Of a stretch of 6,367 bases of DNA, positions 1-6,265 are shown piece after piece. Every line of letters begins with the position of its first letter. The stretch's first letter is position 1. The translations under genes and the position numbers were made by a program. Location: assembly GCA_026993705.1 (NCBI GenBank), contig JALWSJ010000177.1, forward strand, positions 1 through 6,367. Direction: 5' to 3'. The notes below the pieces were generated by a model that was not told where the DNA came from, made no database searches, and saw nothing but the letters and a program-made list of their open reading frames with translations. The stretch comes from Flavobacteriales bacterium (GTDB taxonomy: Bacteria; Bacteroidota; Bacteroidia; Flavobacteriales_D; Parvicellaceae).

Positions 1-102
1 TATAAATGGCTACTTGATGTATTGAACCGTATTCCAGAACATAAAGCAAATAAATTATTTGAGTTATTTCCTCAAAATTGGAAAGAACTCAATAACGAAT
101 AA
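1..102 (+). CDS. IS66-family transposase (TnpC), C-terminal fragment
   Basis: The reading frame is open from base 1 and gives 33 residues followed by TAA. It contains LLDVLNRIPEHKANKLFELF, then PQNWKE. This matches the short C-terminal element of IS66 transposases, whose usual form is a (Y)LxDVLxRIPxHxANxxxELLPxNW tail following the DDE domain. The catalytic residues lie upstream, out of view, so whether the transposase is intact cannot be judged. The stop codon falls 23 bp before the inferred IS end, a normal spacing for this family. In complete IS66 elements this gene follows tnpA and tnpB accessory genes, which would be to the left of the window. Confidence 0.85.
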   Translation, partial: YKWLLDVLNRIPEHKANKLFELFPQNWKELNNE

Positions 103-125
103 CATGTACTTTACCGTACGCTTAC
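1..125 (+). mobile_element. Right end of an IS66-family insertion sequence (partial)
   Basis: The window opens inside an IS66-family element transcribed rightwards. The visible part is the transposase C-terminus (stop at 100-102) plus 23 bp to a probable terminal repeat ending ...CGTACGCTTAC at 125. Read inward this begins GTAAGCGTACGG, and IS66 ends characteristically start with GTAAG or GTAA. The family usually duplicates 8 bp of target, so AAAAGAGC at 126-133 would be the right copy of the duplication. The left end lies outside the window, so neither the pairing of the terminal repeats nor the duplication can be confirmed here. The family assignment rests on the protein tail; the exact boundary is inferred from the GTAAGCG end. 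Confidence 0.7.
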
Positions 126-223
126 AAAAGAGCGGTAGAAAATGAGTTTTAGTTTTTTTAGACGGTGAAAAAAATCTTTGCATATATTTTTTATACATAA
201 ACATAAAAAATAAACATAATATC

Positions 224-505
224 ATTGATAATCAATAATTTAAGCCCTTAGCGTAATGACATTGAGTCCCAGCTATGGAAATAAAATATAAAGACACTAA
301 AAATATTTTATTGTGCTTAGATTAACTGTGTTAGGGATTCCAACTAACGTAAAAATATCGCGCTGAATATCAAATAGTTATAAAATTGTTGTTTTTTTAC
401 GTTAGCAACAAAACTCAACTGTTTTTTACACAGTCGCTTAATGATCCCTAACGTCAGACTGTCTAAAAACCTAAGTTACCGTAAAAACAACTATTGATTA
501 TCAAT
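224..505. repeat. Segment bounded by inverted 17-mers (MITE-like, tentative)
   Basis: ATTGATAATCAATAATT at 224-240 matches the reverse complement of 489-505 at 16 of 17 positions. The outer 13 bases of each copy are also self-palindromic (ATTGAT-N-ATCAAT). The copies bound a 282-bp non-coding segment with further internal inverted repeats. Size, terminal repeats and lack of coding capacity resemble a miniature inverted-repeat element, but no target-site duplication is visible at the borders. Because each 13-mer is a palindrome, they could instead be two copies of a protein-binding site. Confidence 0.35.
330..452. repeat. Nested inverted repeats forming a possible branched fold
   Basis: GTTAGGGAT at 330-338 is the exact inverse complement of 444-452. 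Nested inside, CTAACGTAAAAA at 344-355 is the exact inverse complement of 394-405 with a 38-nt loop. A third short hairpin, ACTGT/ACAGT (418-422 with 430-434), sits in the right-hand gap. Together these would give a three-helix branched structure if transcribed from either strand. No clear promoter or U-tract was found for it, so an RNA role is only a possibility. Confidence 0.4.
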
Positions 506-544
506 ATGTTACGGTTCGTATTTTGTGCTTTTTTAGGGTTTTTA
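464..544. repeat. Three-layer inverted repeat / stem-loop candidate
   Basis: TAAAAACCTA at 464-473 pairs with 534-544 with one bulged base. Inside it, ACCGTAA at 478-484 pairs exactly with TTACGGT at 509-515. At the centre is the 13-bp palindrome 493-505. Three concentric palindromic layers in 81 bp is more than AT-richness alone readily explains, although the unpaired inner segments are long on the right side. No run of T follows the outer stem, so it does not read as a standard terminator. Confidence 0.35.
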
Positions 545-649
545 TACACTCTCACGTACCTGATATGAATGTAAGAAAGTAGAGTTTGTAGTTCTCAGAA
601 GACAAATAAAAAACATCAACTATCCATAACATATAAAATAGAATAATTG

Positions 650-657
650 TATTTTTG
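650..657 (+). promoter_or_regulatory. Bacteroidota-type -7 box for mfd
   Basis: TATTTTTG fits the Bacteroidota sigma-ABfr -7 consensus TAnnTTTG exactly. No TTG -33 element is seen 17-20 bp upstream, so the promoter is weak or only partly consensus. Transcription would begin roughly at 662-666. The TTG at 655 lies inside this box, which argues against it being the mfd start codon and favours TTG 700. Confidence 0.5.
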
Positions 658-699
658 TGTGCCTTACAAAACGCAGGCAACTCAATAAAGAACAACAAC

Positions 700-3600
700 T
701 TGAACAAAGAACAATTAAAATCAGCTTATAAAGACGCATTTTCCACCATTCAAATCAGTAAAGAATTAAAAAAAGAAAATGCAAAAGTTCATCTAAAAGG
801 AGTAGCAGGTTCTGCCGATGCCTTATTGGCAATTGGTGTAACATCTTTACTAAACGGAAATTATCTCTACGTCCTACGCGACAAAGAAGAGGCGGCCTAC
901 TTCTTCAATAATTTAGAAAGTTTACTCAAAGACGAAAGAGGAGTTTCTCTCTTATTCTATCCGGCCTCTTATCGTCGCCCTTACCAAATAGAAGCCTTGG
1001 ATAGTGCAAACATTATTCAACGAACCGAAGTATTGGATACAATACAAAAAAAACGAAAAAGAATATTACTGGTAACCTACCCCGAAGCTATCGTCGAAAA
1101 AGTCATCAGCAAAAAAGAATTTAACAAAAGTATTCTCGAGTTGGAAGTCAACATCGAATACGAAATAGACTTCATCAACGAATTATTAATTGAACACGAT
1201 TTTGAAAAAGTAGATTATGTCTATGAACCCGGTCAATTTGCTGTTCGTGGCGACATCGTTGATATCTATTCATTTTCCAACGACCTTCCCTATCGCTTAG
1301 AGTTTTTTGGTGACGAAATAGAATCCATTCGTATTTTTAACCCCGAAGACCAATTATCTATTACCACACTAAAAAAAATTAACATAATACCCAATGTTAA
1401 TAAGAAACTACAAGAAGTAAGCAAAACTTCCTTTCTTTCATACATTCCCAAAGACACAAAAGTATGGATAAAGGATTTTGATTATGCAAAAGATAAAATA
1501 CTAAAAGGTTTTGACAAAGCCAATTACACCTATAATCAGTTAGACAATACCGTAAAACAACTTTCTCCCCAAGAGCTCTACCTAACTCCTTCGGATTTTG
1601 AAAAAGAAATCTCTCTACATCCGATAGTCGAATTTGGAGAACGCTTTTACTTCCCCTCAACTCTAGATGTAAAACATACAACAAAACCTCAACCACCCTT
1701 TCATAAAAACTTTGAACTTCTTATTGATAACCTGAATAGAAACACCGATGAAGGCTATATCAATTTAATCGTTTCGGATAACACCGTCCAACTAGAACGC
1801 TTAAACAAAATTTTTGAAGACATTGGACAAGATGTAAAATATTCAACTTTAAACATATCTCTTAGCGAAGGTTTCATTGATAAAGAATTAAAAATTGCTT
1901 GTTATACCGACCACCAAATTTTTGAACGCTACCATAAATTCCGCTTAAAAGAAGGATACAAAAAATCAAAACAAGCCTTTACTTTAAAGGAAATTTACAA
2001 TCTGCAGAAAGGAGATTTTGTGGTACACATCGACCACGGTGTTGGCGAATTTTCAGGACTAGAAAAAATAGACGTTAACGGCAAACAACAAGAAGCAATA
2101 CGATTAGTTTACAAAGGAGGGGATATTCTATACGTCAGTATTCACTCCTTACACAGAATTTCAAAATTTTCTGGAAAAGAAGGAAATAAGCCCGTTTTAA
2201 ACAAGCTCGGTTCTCCAGCTTGGCAATTAGCTAAAAAGAAAGCCAAAAAAAGAGTGAAAGAAATGGCTTTCGACCTCATTCAACTCTATGCCAAAAGAAA
2301 AGCTAGCAAAGGTTTTGCTTTTTCTCCTGATTCATATTTGCAAAACGAACTGGAGGCTTCATTTATCTACGAAGATACACCCGACCAACTAACAACTACA
2401 CAAGCTGTTAAACAAGATATGGAAAAAGAGGCTCCAATGGACAGACTCGTTTGTGGAGATGTAGGATTTGGGAAAACAGAAATTGCCATACGTGCAGCTT
2501 TTAAGGCAGTTGCTGATAACAAGCAAGTTGCTATAATGGTTCCTACAACAGTTTTAGCTTTTCAACACTATAAAACTTTCTCCGAACGTTTAAAAGATTT
2601 CCCTTGTACTGTCGATTATGTGAACCGATTTAAGTCCACTGGTAAAAACAAAGAGACCTTAAAAAAATTAGCCGAAGGCAAAATAGACATCATCATCGGA
2701 ACGCACCGTCTAGCAGGAAAAGATGTAAAATTCAAAGATTTAGGTTTACTCATTATTGATGAAGAACAGAAATTTGGTGTTTCCGTAAAAGACAAGCTAA
2801 AAACACTCAAACATAATGTGGATACACTGACACTAACCGCAACTCCAATCCCAAGAACATTACAGTTCAGTATGATGAATGCGAGGGATTTATCGGTAAT
2901 AAACACACCTCCTCCAAACCGATTCCCTATAGAAACAATCATACAACCTTTCAATGAAAGAACAATTCGAGATGCCATTACCTATGAAGTACAACGTGGA
3001 GGTCAAGTCTATTTTATACACAATCGTGTACAAAACATAAAAGAAGTCGCAGGTATGATTCAACGACTTTGCCCCGATGTTCGTGTTGCTATCGGACATG
3101 GACAAATGGAAGGCAAAAAACTTGAAGCCATTATAATGGATTTCATGGAGGGAATGTACGATGTTTTAGTTGCCACTACCATTGTAGAATCTGGTATAGA
3201 TATATCAAATGCTAACACCATCATTATCAACAACGCAAACAACTTTGGACTAAGTGACTTACACCAATTAAGAGGACGTGTAGGACGATCAAATAAAAAA
3301 GCATTTGCTTATTTATTTACTCCTCCCCCTCAACATCTTACCGAAGATGCAAGAAAAAGACTTTCGGCAATCGAACAGTTTTCTGACTTAGGGAGTGGAA
3401 TTAATATTGCTATGCGGGATTTGGATATTCGTGGAGCAGGAGATTTATTAGGAGCAAATCAAAGTGGATTTATTAGTGATATTGGATTTGATACTTTTCA
3501 AAAAATCCTTGACGAAGCCATCTTGGAATTGAAACAAAACGAATTTAAAGAAGTCTTTGAAGAAGAATTAAAAGACAAAGATTTTGTTAGCGATTGCCAG

Positions 3601-4044
3601 TTGGAAACAGATTTACATTTAGTCATTCCTGACGACTATGTCAACGACATAACAGAACGACTAAGTCTATACCGAGAATTAGATGAACTTGAAAATGAGG
3701 AAGAATTAAAACTATTTGAAGGAAAGCTAAAAGATAGATTTGGAGACATCCCTAATGAAACTGTAGAACTTCTAAACGCTCTTCGTTTAAGATGGCTTGC
3801 TAAAAAAGTCGGCTTTGTTAAATTAATTATCAAAAATGGTATCATGCTTGGCTCGTTTATCCCCGACCAAGACTCTCCATATTATCAATCAGCTTTATTT
3901 ACAAGAGTGCTAACTTATATTCAAACTCACCCTAAAAAGGCTAATATTTCAGAGAAAAAAGGAAGGCTTCGATTAAAAATAACTCCGATTATGAACATCA
4001 AAGATGCTACAGAAGAACTAAAAATTATTTTAGGCAAGAACTAG
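700..4044 (+). CDS. mfd: Transcription-repair coupling factor Mfd
   Basis: Mfd is a cytoplasmic DNA translocase that displaces RNA polymerase stalled at lesions and recruits UvrA for nucleotide excision repair. From TTG 700 it has 1114 residues, normal for the family. Numbered from that codon, a UvrB-like N-terminal region spans about 1-330. The RNA polymerase-interaction domain (GDFVVHIDHGVGEFSGLE) is near 438-455. Helicase motifs follow: Walker A GDVGFGKTE at 586-594, DEEQ box at 687-690, TATPIPRT at 713-720, motif V TTIVESGID at 826-834, and motif VI QLRGRVGR at 856-863. The translocation-associated segment DIRGAGDLLGANQSG is at 909-923, and a C-terminal TRCF domain covers about 970-1080. 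No ATG exists in frame before residue ~570, so the start is a non-ATG codon. TTG 700 gives MNKEQLKSAYKDAF, a typical length of leader before conserved sequence; TTG 655 would add 15 residues but overlaps the promoter box. All motifs are intact. Confidence 0.97.
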   Translation: MNKEQLKSAYKDAFSTIQISKELKKENAKVHLKGVAGSADALLAIGVTSLLNGNYLYVLRDKEEAAYFFNNLESLLKDERGVSLLFYPASYRRPYQIEALDSANIIQRTEVLDTIQKKRKRILLVTYPEAIVEKVISKKEFNKSILELEVNIEYEIDFINELLIEHDFEKVDYVYEPGQFAVRGDIVDIYSFSNDLPYRLEFFGDEIESIRIFNPEDQLSITTLKKINIIPNVNKKLQEVSKTSFLSYIPKDTKVWIKDFDYAKDKILKGFDKANYTYNQLDNTVKQLSPQELYLTPSDFEKEISLHPIVEFGERFYFPSTLDVKHTTKPQPPFHKNFELLIDNLNRNTDEGYINLIVSDNTVQLERLNKIFEDIGQDVKYSTLNISLSEGFIDKELKIACYTDHQIFERYHKFRLKEGYKKSKQAFTLKEIYNLQKGDFVVHIDHGVGEFSGLEKIDVNGKQQEAIRLVYKGGDILYVSIHSLHRISKFSGKEGNKPVLNKLGSPAWQLAKKKAKKRVKEMAFDLIQLYAKRKASKGFAFSPDSYLQNELEASFIYEDTPDQLTTTQAVKQDMEKEAPMDRLVCGDVGFGKTEIAIRAAFKAVADNKQVAIMVPTTVLAFQHYKTFSERLKDFPCTVDYVNRFKSTGKNKETLKKLAEGKIDIIIGTHRLAGKDVKFKDLGLLIIDEEQKFGVSVKDKLKTLKHNVDTLTLTATPIPRTLQFSMMNARDLSVINTPPPNRFPIETIIQPFNERTIRDAITYEVQRGGQVYFIHNRVQNIKEVAGMIQRLCPDVRVAIGHGQMEGKKLEAIIMDFMEGMYDVLVATTIVESGIDISNANTIIINNANNFGLSDLHQLRGRVGRSNKKAFAYLFTPPPQHLTEDARKRLSAIEQFSDLGSGINIAMRDLDIRGAGDLLGANQSGFISDIGFDTFQKILDEAILELKQNEFKEVFEEELKDKDFVSDCQLETDLHLVIPDDYVNDITERLSLYRELDELENEEELKLFEGKLKDRFGDIPNETVELLNALRLRWLAKKVGFVKLIIKNGIMLGSFIPDQDSPYYQSALFTRVLTYIQTHPKKANISEKKGRLRLKITPIMNIKDATEELKIILGKN

Positions 4045-4052
4045 AAAAACAC

Positions 4053-5033
4053 CTATTTTAATTTCACAACTCTTTCTACTTGAATCAATTGATTGTTCTT
4101 CACATCAACCACTCTAACATAATAAATACCCTCAGCAAAATTCCTAAAATCCAATTGCTGAGTTTGCTTAATCAGTAAATGTTTCAATCGTTGACCTCTA
4201 TTATTAAAGACATCTAGCCAAACCTCTTCCTTTGCTATTATATTTAGATAATCAACTGTTGGATTGGGATAAAACTGTATTTTATTGCCAATAGTTTCTT
4301 CTACTCCAACAAACTGATGCACCACTCCCACTCCGTCTAAATCAAAGCCTCCCGAAGGAAATGGTGTAGGAAACGGATCATTCACCTTATTCCCATAACT
4401 ATCATAACGAGCTACCGAATCATTAATACTTCCCACAACATCAACAATTTTAATATGCGTAATATTATTAATATCAACCAAAGAAGAGTCAATCAAATCT
4501 TCTAAATCAAAAGGCGTTCCGTATTTTGATTTATATTTACCGGCAAGATTATGAATCATAGTTGCATCTAGCGTCCCAAAACCACCAACTTGCGTAGTCG
4601 TTTGCGTTTCCGAATGCGAAGGAAACCTCACAAAATCTACTCCATTTGAACTTACCTCTACAAAAGCTAATTCCAAAAAATTATTATCAAAACCATTTTC
4701 AAATACAGCAAAATCAACACCTACTCCATTAAACACCGGATAATCAAAAGTTAGAATTATTTCACCTCCATCCCCTAAACTAATCACCGAACCATCTCCT
4801 GCTTGCCCTAGGGCTGAACTTATAGAACCAACGGTAGTTTTTCCAAGTGTAGTATCCAATATGTTTTGCCATCCACGCTCAACAGTTGCTCCTGTAGCCC
4901 AAGCAACAAAAGCTGAAGAATCTTTGTGCATTGCTGTCGTTCCGGGCGTATCAGCATTTGGTGCATAACTTCCTTGAGCACTTACCAAACTAACTAATAC
5001 CGTAGCAAATAGTACAATAACAAACTTTCTCAT
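4053..5033 (-). CDS. Secreted protein with T9SS type A C-terminal sorting domain
   Basis: A 326-residue exported protein of unknown precise function. The N-terminus MRKFVIVLFATVLVSLVSA is a Sec signal peptide with probable cleavage after VSA (residue 19). The middle (about 20-245) looks like a beta-rich extracellular domain with LGDGGEIILTFDYPVFNG, DFAVFENGF and FVEVSSNGVDFVRFPS, and then ITHIKIVDVVGSI and GGFDLDGVGVVHQF. From memory this resembles surface proteins found with either T9SS or PEP-CTERM sorting tails; no catalytic motif is evident. Residues 253-326 form the T9SS type A domain, with FYPNP at 254-258, GIYYVRV at 302-308 and a basic end VVKLK, so export would go through the Por/type IX machinery. 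The start at 5033 is preferred over an in-frame ATG at 5075 because it gives a clean signal peptide and lies just downstream of a -7 box. The gene converges on mfd with 8 bp between stop codons. Confidence 0.85.
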   Translation of the reverse strand: MRKFVIVLFATVLVSLVSAQGSYAPNADTPGTTAMHKDSSAFVAWATGATVERGWQNILDTTLGKTTVGSISSALGQAGDGSVISLGDGGEIILTFDYPVFNGVGVDFAVFENGFDNNFLELAFVEVSSNGVDFVRFPSHSETQTTTQVGGFGTLDATMIHNLAGKYKSKYGTPFDLEDLIDSSLVDINNITHIKIVDVVGSINDSVARYDSYGNKVNDPFPTPFPSGGFDLDGVGVVHQFVGVEETIGNKIQFYPNPTVDYLNIIAKEEVWLDVFNNRGQRLKHLLIKQTQQLDFRNFAEGIYYVRVVDVKNNQLIQVERVVKLK

Positions 5034-5051
5034 TTTTATGTTTTTATGCTT

Positions 5052-5059
5052 CAAAATTA
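5052..5059 (-). promoter_or_regulatory. -7 box of the T9SS protein gene
   Basis: On the minus strand TAATTTTG (plus-strand CAAAATTA) matches TAnnTTTG exactly and ends 18 bp before the ATG at 5033, leaving a leader of roughly 10-14 nt. No TTG is seen at the usual 17-20 bp upstream spacing; the nearest lies about 27 bp away. The box sits between the two candidate start codons 5075 and 5033 and therefore supports the downstream one. Confidence 0.5.
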
Positions 5060-5095
5060 ACATTATTATTTTCATAAAAACAGTATCAAATAAAA

Positions 5096-5123
5096 TTGGT
5101 GCCTTTTATTCTTACTACCTTTG
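5096..5123 (+). promoter_or_regulatory. murB promoter (TTG-N17-TACCTTTG)
   Basis: A -33 TTG at 5096-5098 and a -7 TACCTTTG at 5116-5123 are separated by 17 bp, a good match to the Bacteroidota vegetative promoter. Transcription should start within a few bases of 5128-5131, which coincides with the murB ATG at 5129. The mRNA is therefore expected to have almost no 5' leader. The box also rules out TTG 5096 as a start codon, since that is the -33 element. Confidence 0.7.
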
Positions 5124-5128
5124 AATAT

Positions 5129-6151
5129 ATGTTAGAGCCTATCGTTGAAAATCAATCATTAAAACCATACAATACTTTCGGTATTGATGTTCCTGCTAAA
5201 TTTTTTACTCACGTAAAAAAAACAGAACAGCTTCAAGAGCTTATGGAGTGGAAGCGTTTTAGAGATGAAAACAAATTGATACTTGGCGGAGGAAGTAATG
5301 TCCTTTTCACTCAAAAACAAAACGCTTTGGTTATTCTTAATGAAATAAAAGGCATCAATATAGAAAACGAAGATGAAAACAGTTGGTTAATTTCCGCTGG
5401 AAGCGGTGAAAATTGGCATGAGTTTGTTCTGTTTTGCATTAACAACAACTACGGAGGTTTAGAGAACCTCAGCTTAATCCCCGGTAGTGTAGGAGCTGGA
5501 CCTATGCAAAATATTGGTGCTTACGGAGTTGAAATAAAAGACTATTTCGAATGGTTAGATGCTCTTCACTTAGCAACAGGAGAAATTCATCGATTTTACA
5601 ATAAAGATTGTCATTTTGGATATAGAGAAAGTATCTTTAAGAACAAACATAAAGGAGAGTACATAATATTAAAAGTTGCCTATCGTCTTCCAAAAAAACA
5701 TAAACTCAATACAGGATACGGAGCGATACAACAAGAATTGGAGCGATTACAAATAGACAATCCCACCATCAAAGATGTGAGCAATGCGGTTATCAAGATA
5801 AGACAATCAAAACTTCCCGACCCTAACAAAATAGGGAACAGTGGAAGTTTCTTCAAAAACCCAATTGTTTCCAATCAGAAAGTAGAAGAATTAAAATCTA
5901 AATTCCCCAATTTAGCCTATTATCCAATTGACGATAAACATTCCAAAATAGCGGCGGGTTGGTTAATAGACCAAGACGGATGGAAAGGAAAAACATTTGG
6001 TAATTACGGCGTACATAAAAACCAAGCATTGGTGCTTGTCAATTATGGCGGAGCAGAAGGGAAACAAATATTAGAGTTAAGTACTAAAATAATAGATTCA
6101 GTAAAACAGAAGTTCGGTATAACATTAGAACGAGAAGTAAATATTTCCTAG
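5129..6151 (+). CDS. murB: UDP-N-acetylenolpyruvoylglucosamine reductase MurB
   Basis: MurB reduces UDP-N-acetylglucosamine enolpyruvate to UDP-N-acetylmuramate with NADPH and FAD, the second committed step of cytoplasmic peptidoglycan synthesis. From ATG 5129 it has 340 residues. The FAD-binding region includes LKPYNTFGID (11-20), ILGGGSNVLF (51-60) and LIPGSVGAGPMQNIGAYG (116-133). Substrate-domain motifs are FGYRES, with Y165/R166 corresponding to E. coli Tyr158/Arg159, and GNSGSFFKNP, with S240 corresponding to the proton donor Ser229. E336 in LEREVNIS corresponds to Glu325. AAGWLID (275-281) is also conserved. The Tyr-containing segment fits the type I (E. coli-like) class. The protein lacks the ~17-residue tail E. 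coli has after EV, which is usual for Bacteroidota. Its last codon and stop abut the IS30 element, so the native final residue may have been altered; all catalytic residues remain. The gene has its own promoter and is divergent from the T9SS gene. Confidence 0.97.
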   Translation: MLEPIVENQSLKPYNTFGIDVPAKFFTHVKKTEQLQELMEWKRFRDENKLILGGGSNVLFTQKQNALVILNEIKGINIENEDENSWLISAGSGENWHEFVLFCINNNYGGLENLSLIPGSVGAGPMQNIGAYGVEIKDYFEWLDALHLATGEIHRFYNKDCHFGYRESIFKNKHKGEYIILKVAYRLPKKHKLNTGYGAIQQELERLQIDNPTIKDVSNAVIKIRQSKLPDPNKIGNSGSFFKNPIVSNQKVEELKSKFPNLAYYPIDDKHSKIAAGWLIDQDGWKGKTFGNYGVHKNQALVLVNYGGAEGKQILELSTKIIDSVKQKFGITLEREVNIS

Positions 6152-6164
6152 ATTCAATTGCTAG

Positions 6165-6262
6165 TGCAAGTTTTTGAAGTTGCATTTTCCACTGTTAAGC
6201 CAGTGGGGGTACCCCCACTGGCTTAACAGTGGGAAATGCAAAAAAAAATTCAAAAATTTGTA
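6165..6262 (+). promoter_or_regulatory. Long foldback hairpin in front of the IS30 transposase
   Basis: Positions 6181-6210 and 6211-6240 are inverse complements at 29 of 30 positions, centred on GGGGGTACCCCC. Outside this core, 6165-6178 pairs with 6249-6262 across a small internal loop (6179 against the A-run 6242-6248). In plus-strand RNA the non-Watson-Crick positions 6188/6233, 6170/6257 and 6166/6261 are all G-U pairs, giving about 45 bp of helix that ends three nucleotides before the ATG. Each core arm also contains its own smaller hairpin (CCACTG...CAGTGG). The foldback is followed by A's rather than T's, so it is not a standard intrinsic terminator on the plus strand. The likely role, by analogy with IS10 and IS50, is to mask the transposase start in read-through RNA. 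Confidence 0.65.
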
Positions 6263-6265
6263 GTT

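Larger units (their letters stand above)
126..654. other. AT-rich intergenic region with nested inverted repeats, no gene seen
   Basis: This stretch of about 530 bp between the IS66 end and the mfd promoter has no reading frame worth calling on either strand; the longest ATG frames noted are about 8-12 codons (for example 256-291). It has no tRNA- or rRNA-like sequence. It is not featureless: it holds a pair of inverted 17-mers (224-240 and 489-505), a branched set of inverted repeats (330-452) and another stem-loop candidate (464-544), each listed separately. It may be a decayed mobile element, a non-coding RNA locus, or a spacer rebuilt by IS insertions. The last ~100 bp (545-654) is plain AT-rich sequence leading to the mfd promoter box. 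Confidence 0.6.

Noticed and set aside
221..240. Fur box
   Set aside because: The site has dyad symmetry and AT-rich content, but it does not match the 7-1-7 TGATAATnATTATCA pattern well and no iron gene is nearby.
256..291. Small peptide gene of 11 residues (ATG ACA TTG ...)
   Set aside because: Too short, no promoter or ribosome-binding evidence, and no recognisable sequence.
126..654. CRISPR array, tRNA or integron attC site in the long spacer
   Set aside because: No regularly spaced direct repeats, no cloverleaf with CCA end, and no attC core motifs were found; the repeats are inverted and unevenly spaced.
655..699. TTG 655 as the mfd start codon
   Set aside because: It lies within a perfect TAnnTTTG promoter box, and the 15 extra residues do not look like a Mfd N-terminus; TTG 700 fits better.
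1397..3845. Several 60-120 codon frames on the minus strand inside mfd
   Set aside because: They are antisense to an intact, fully conserved mfd, have low-complexity compositions and no family resemblance.
5034..5075. Minus-strand ATG 5075 as the start of the T9SS protein
   Set aside because: It adds 14 residues ahead of an otherwise ideal signal peptide, and the -7 box at 5059-5052 lies downstream of it.
5096..5128. TTG 5096 as the murB start
   Set aside because: This TTG is the -33 promoter element, and ATG 5129 begins a normal MurB N-terminus after the predicted transcription start.
5680..5874. 64-codon minus-strand frame inside murB
   Set aside because: It is antisense to the conserved MurB substrate-domain region and has no independent coding evidence.
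6181..6250. Palindrome as the intrinsic terminator of murB
   Set aside because: The hairpin is followed by a run of A, not T, on the plus strand. On the minus strand the sequence after it (ACTTC) also lacks a T-run. It may still impede polymerase.
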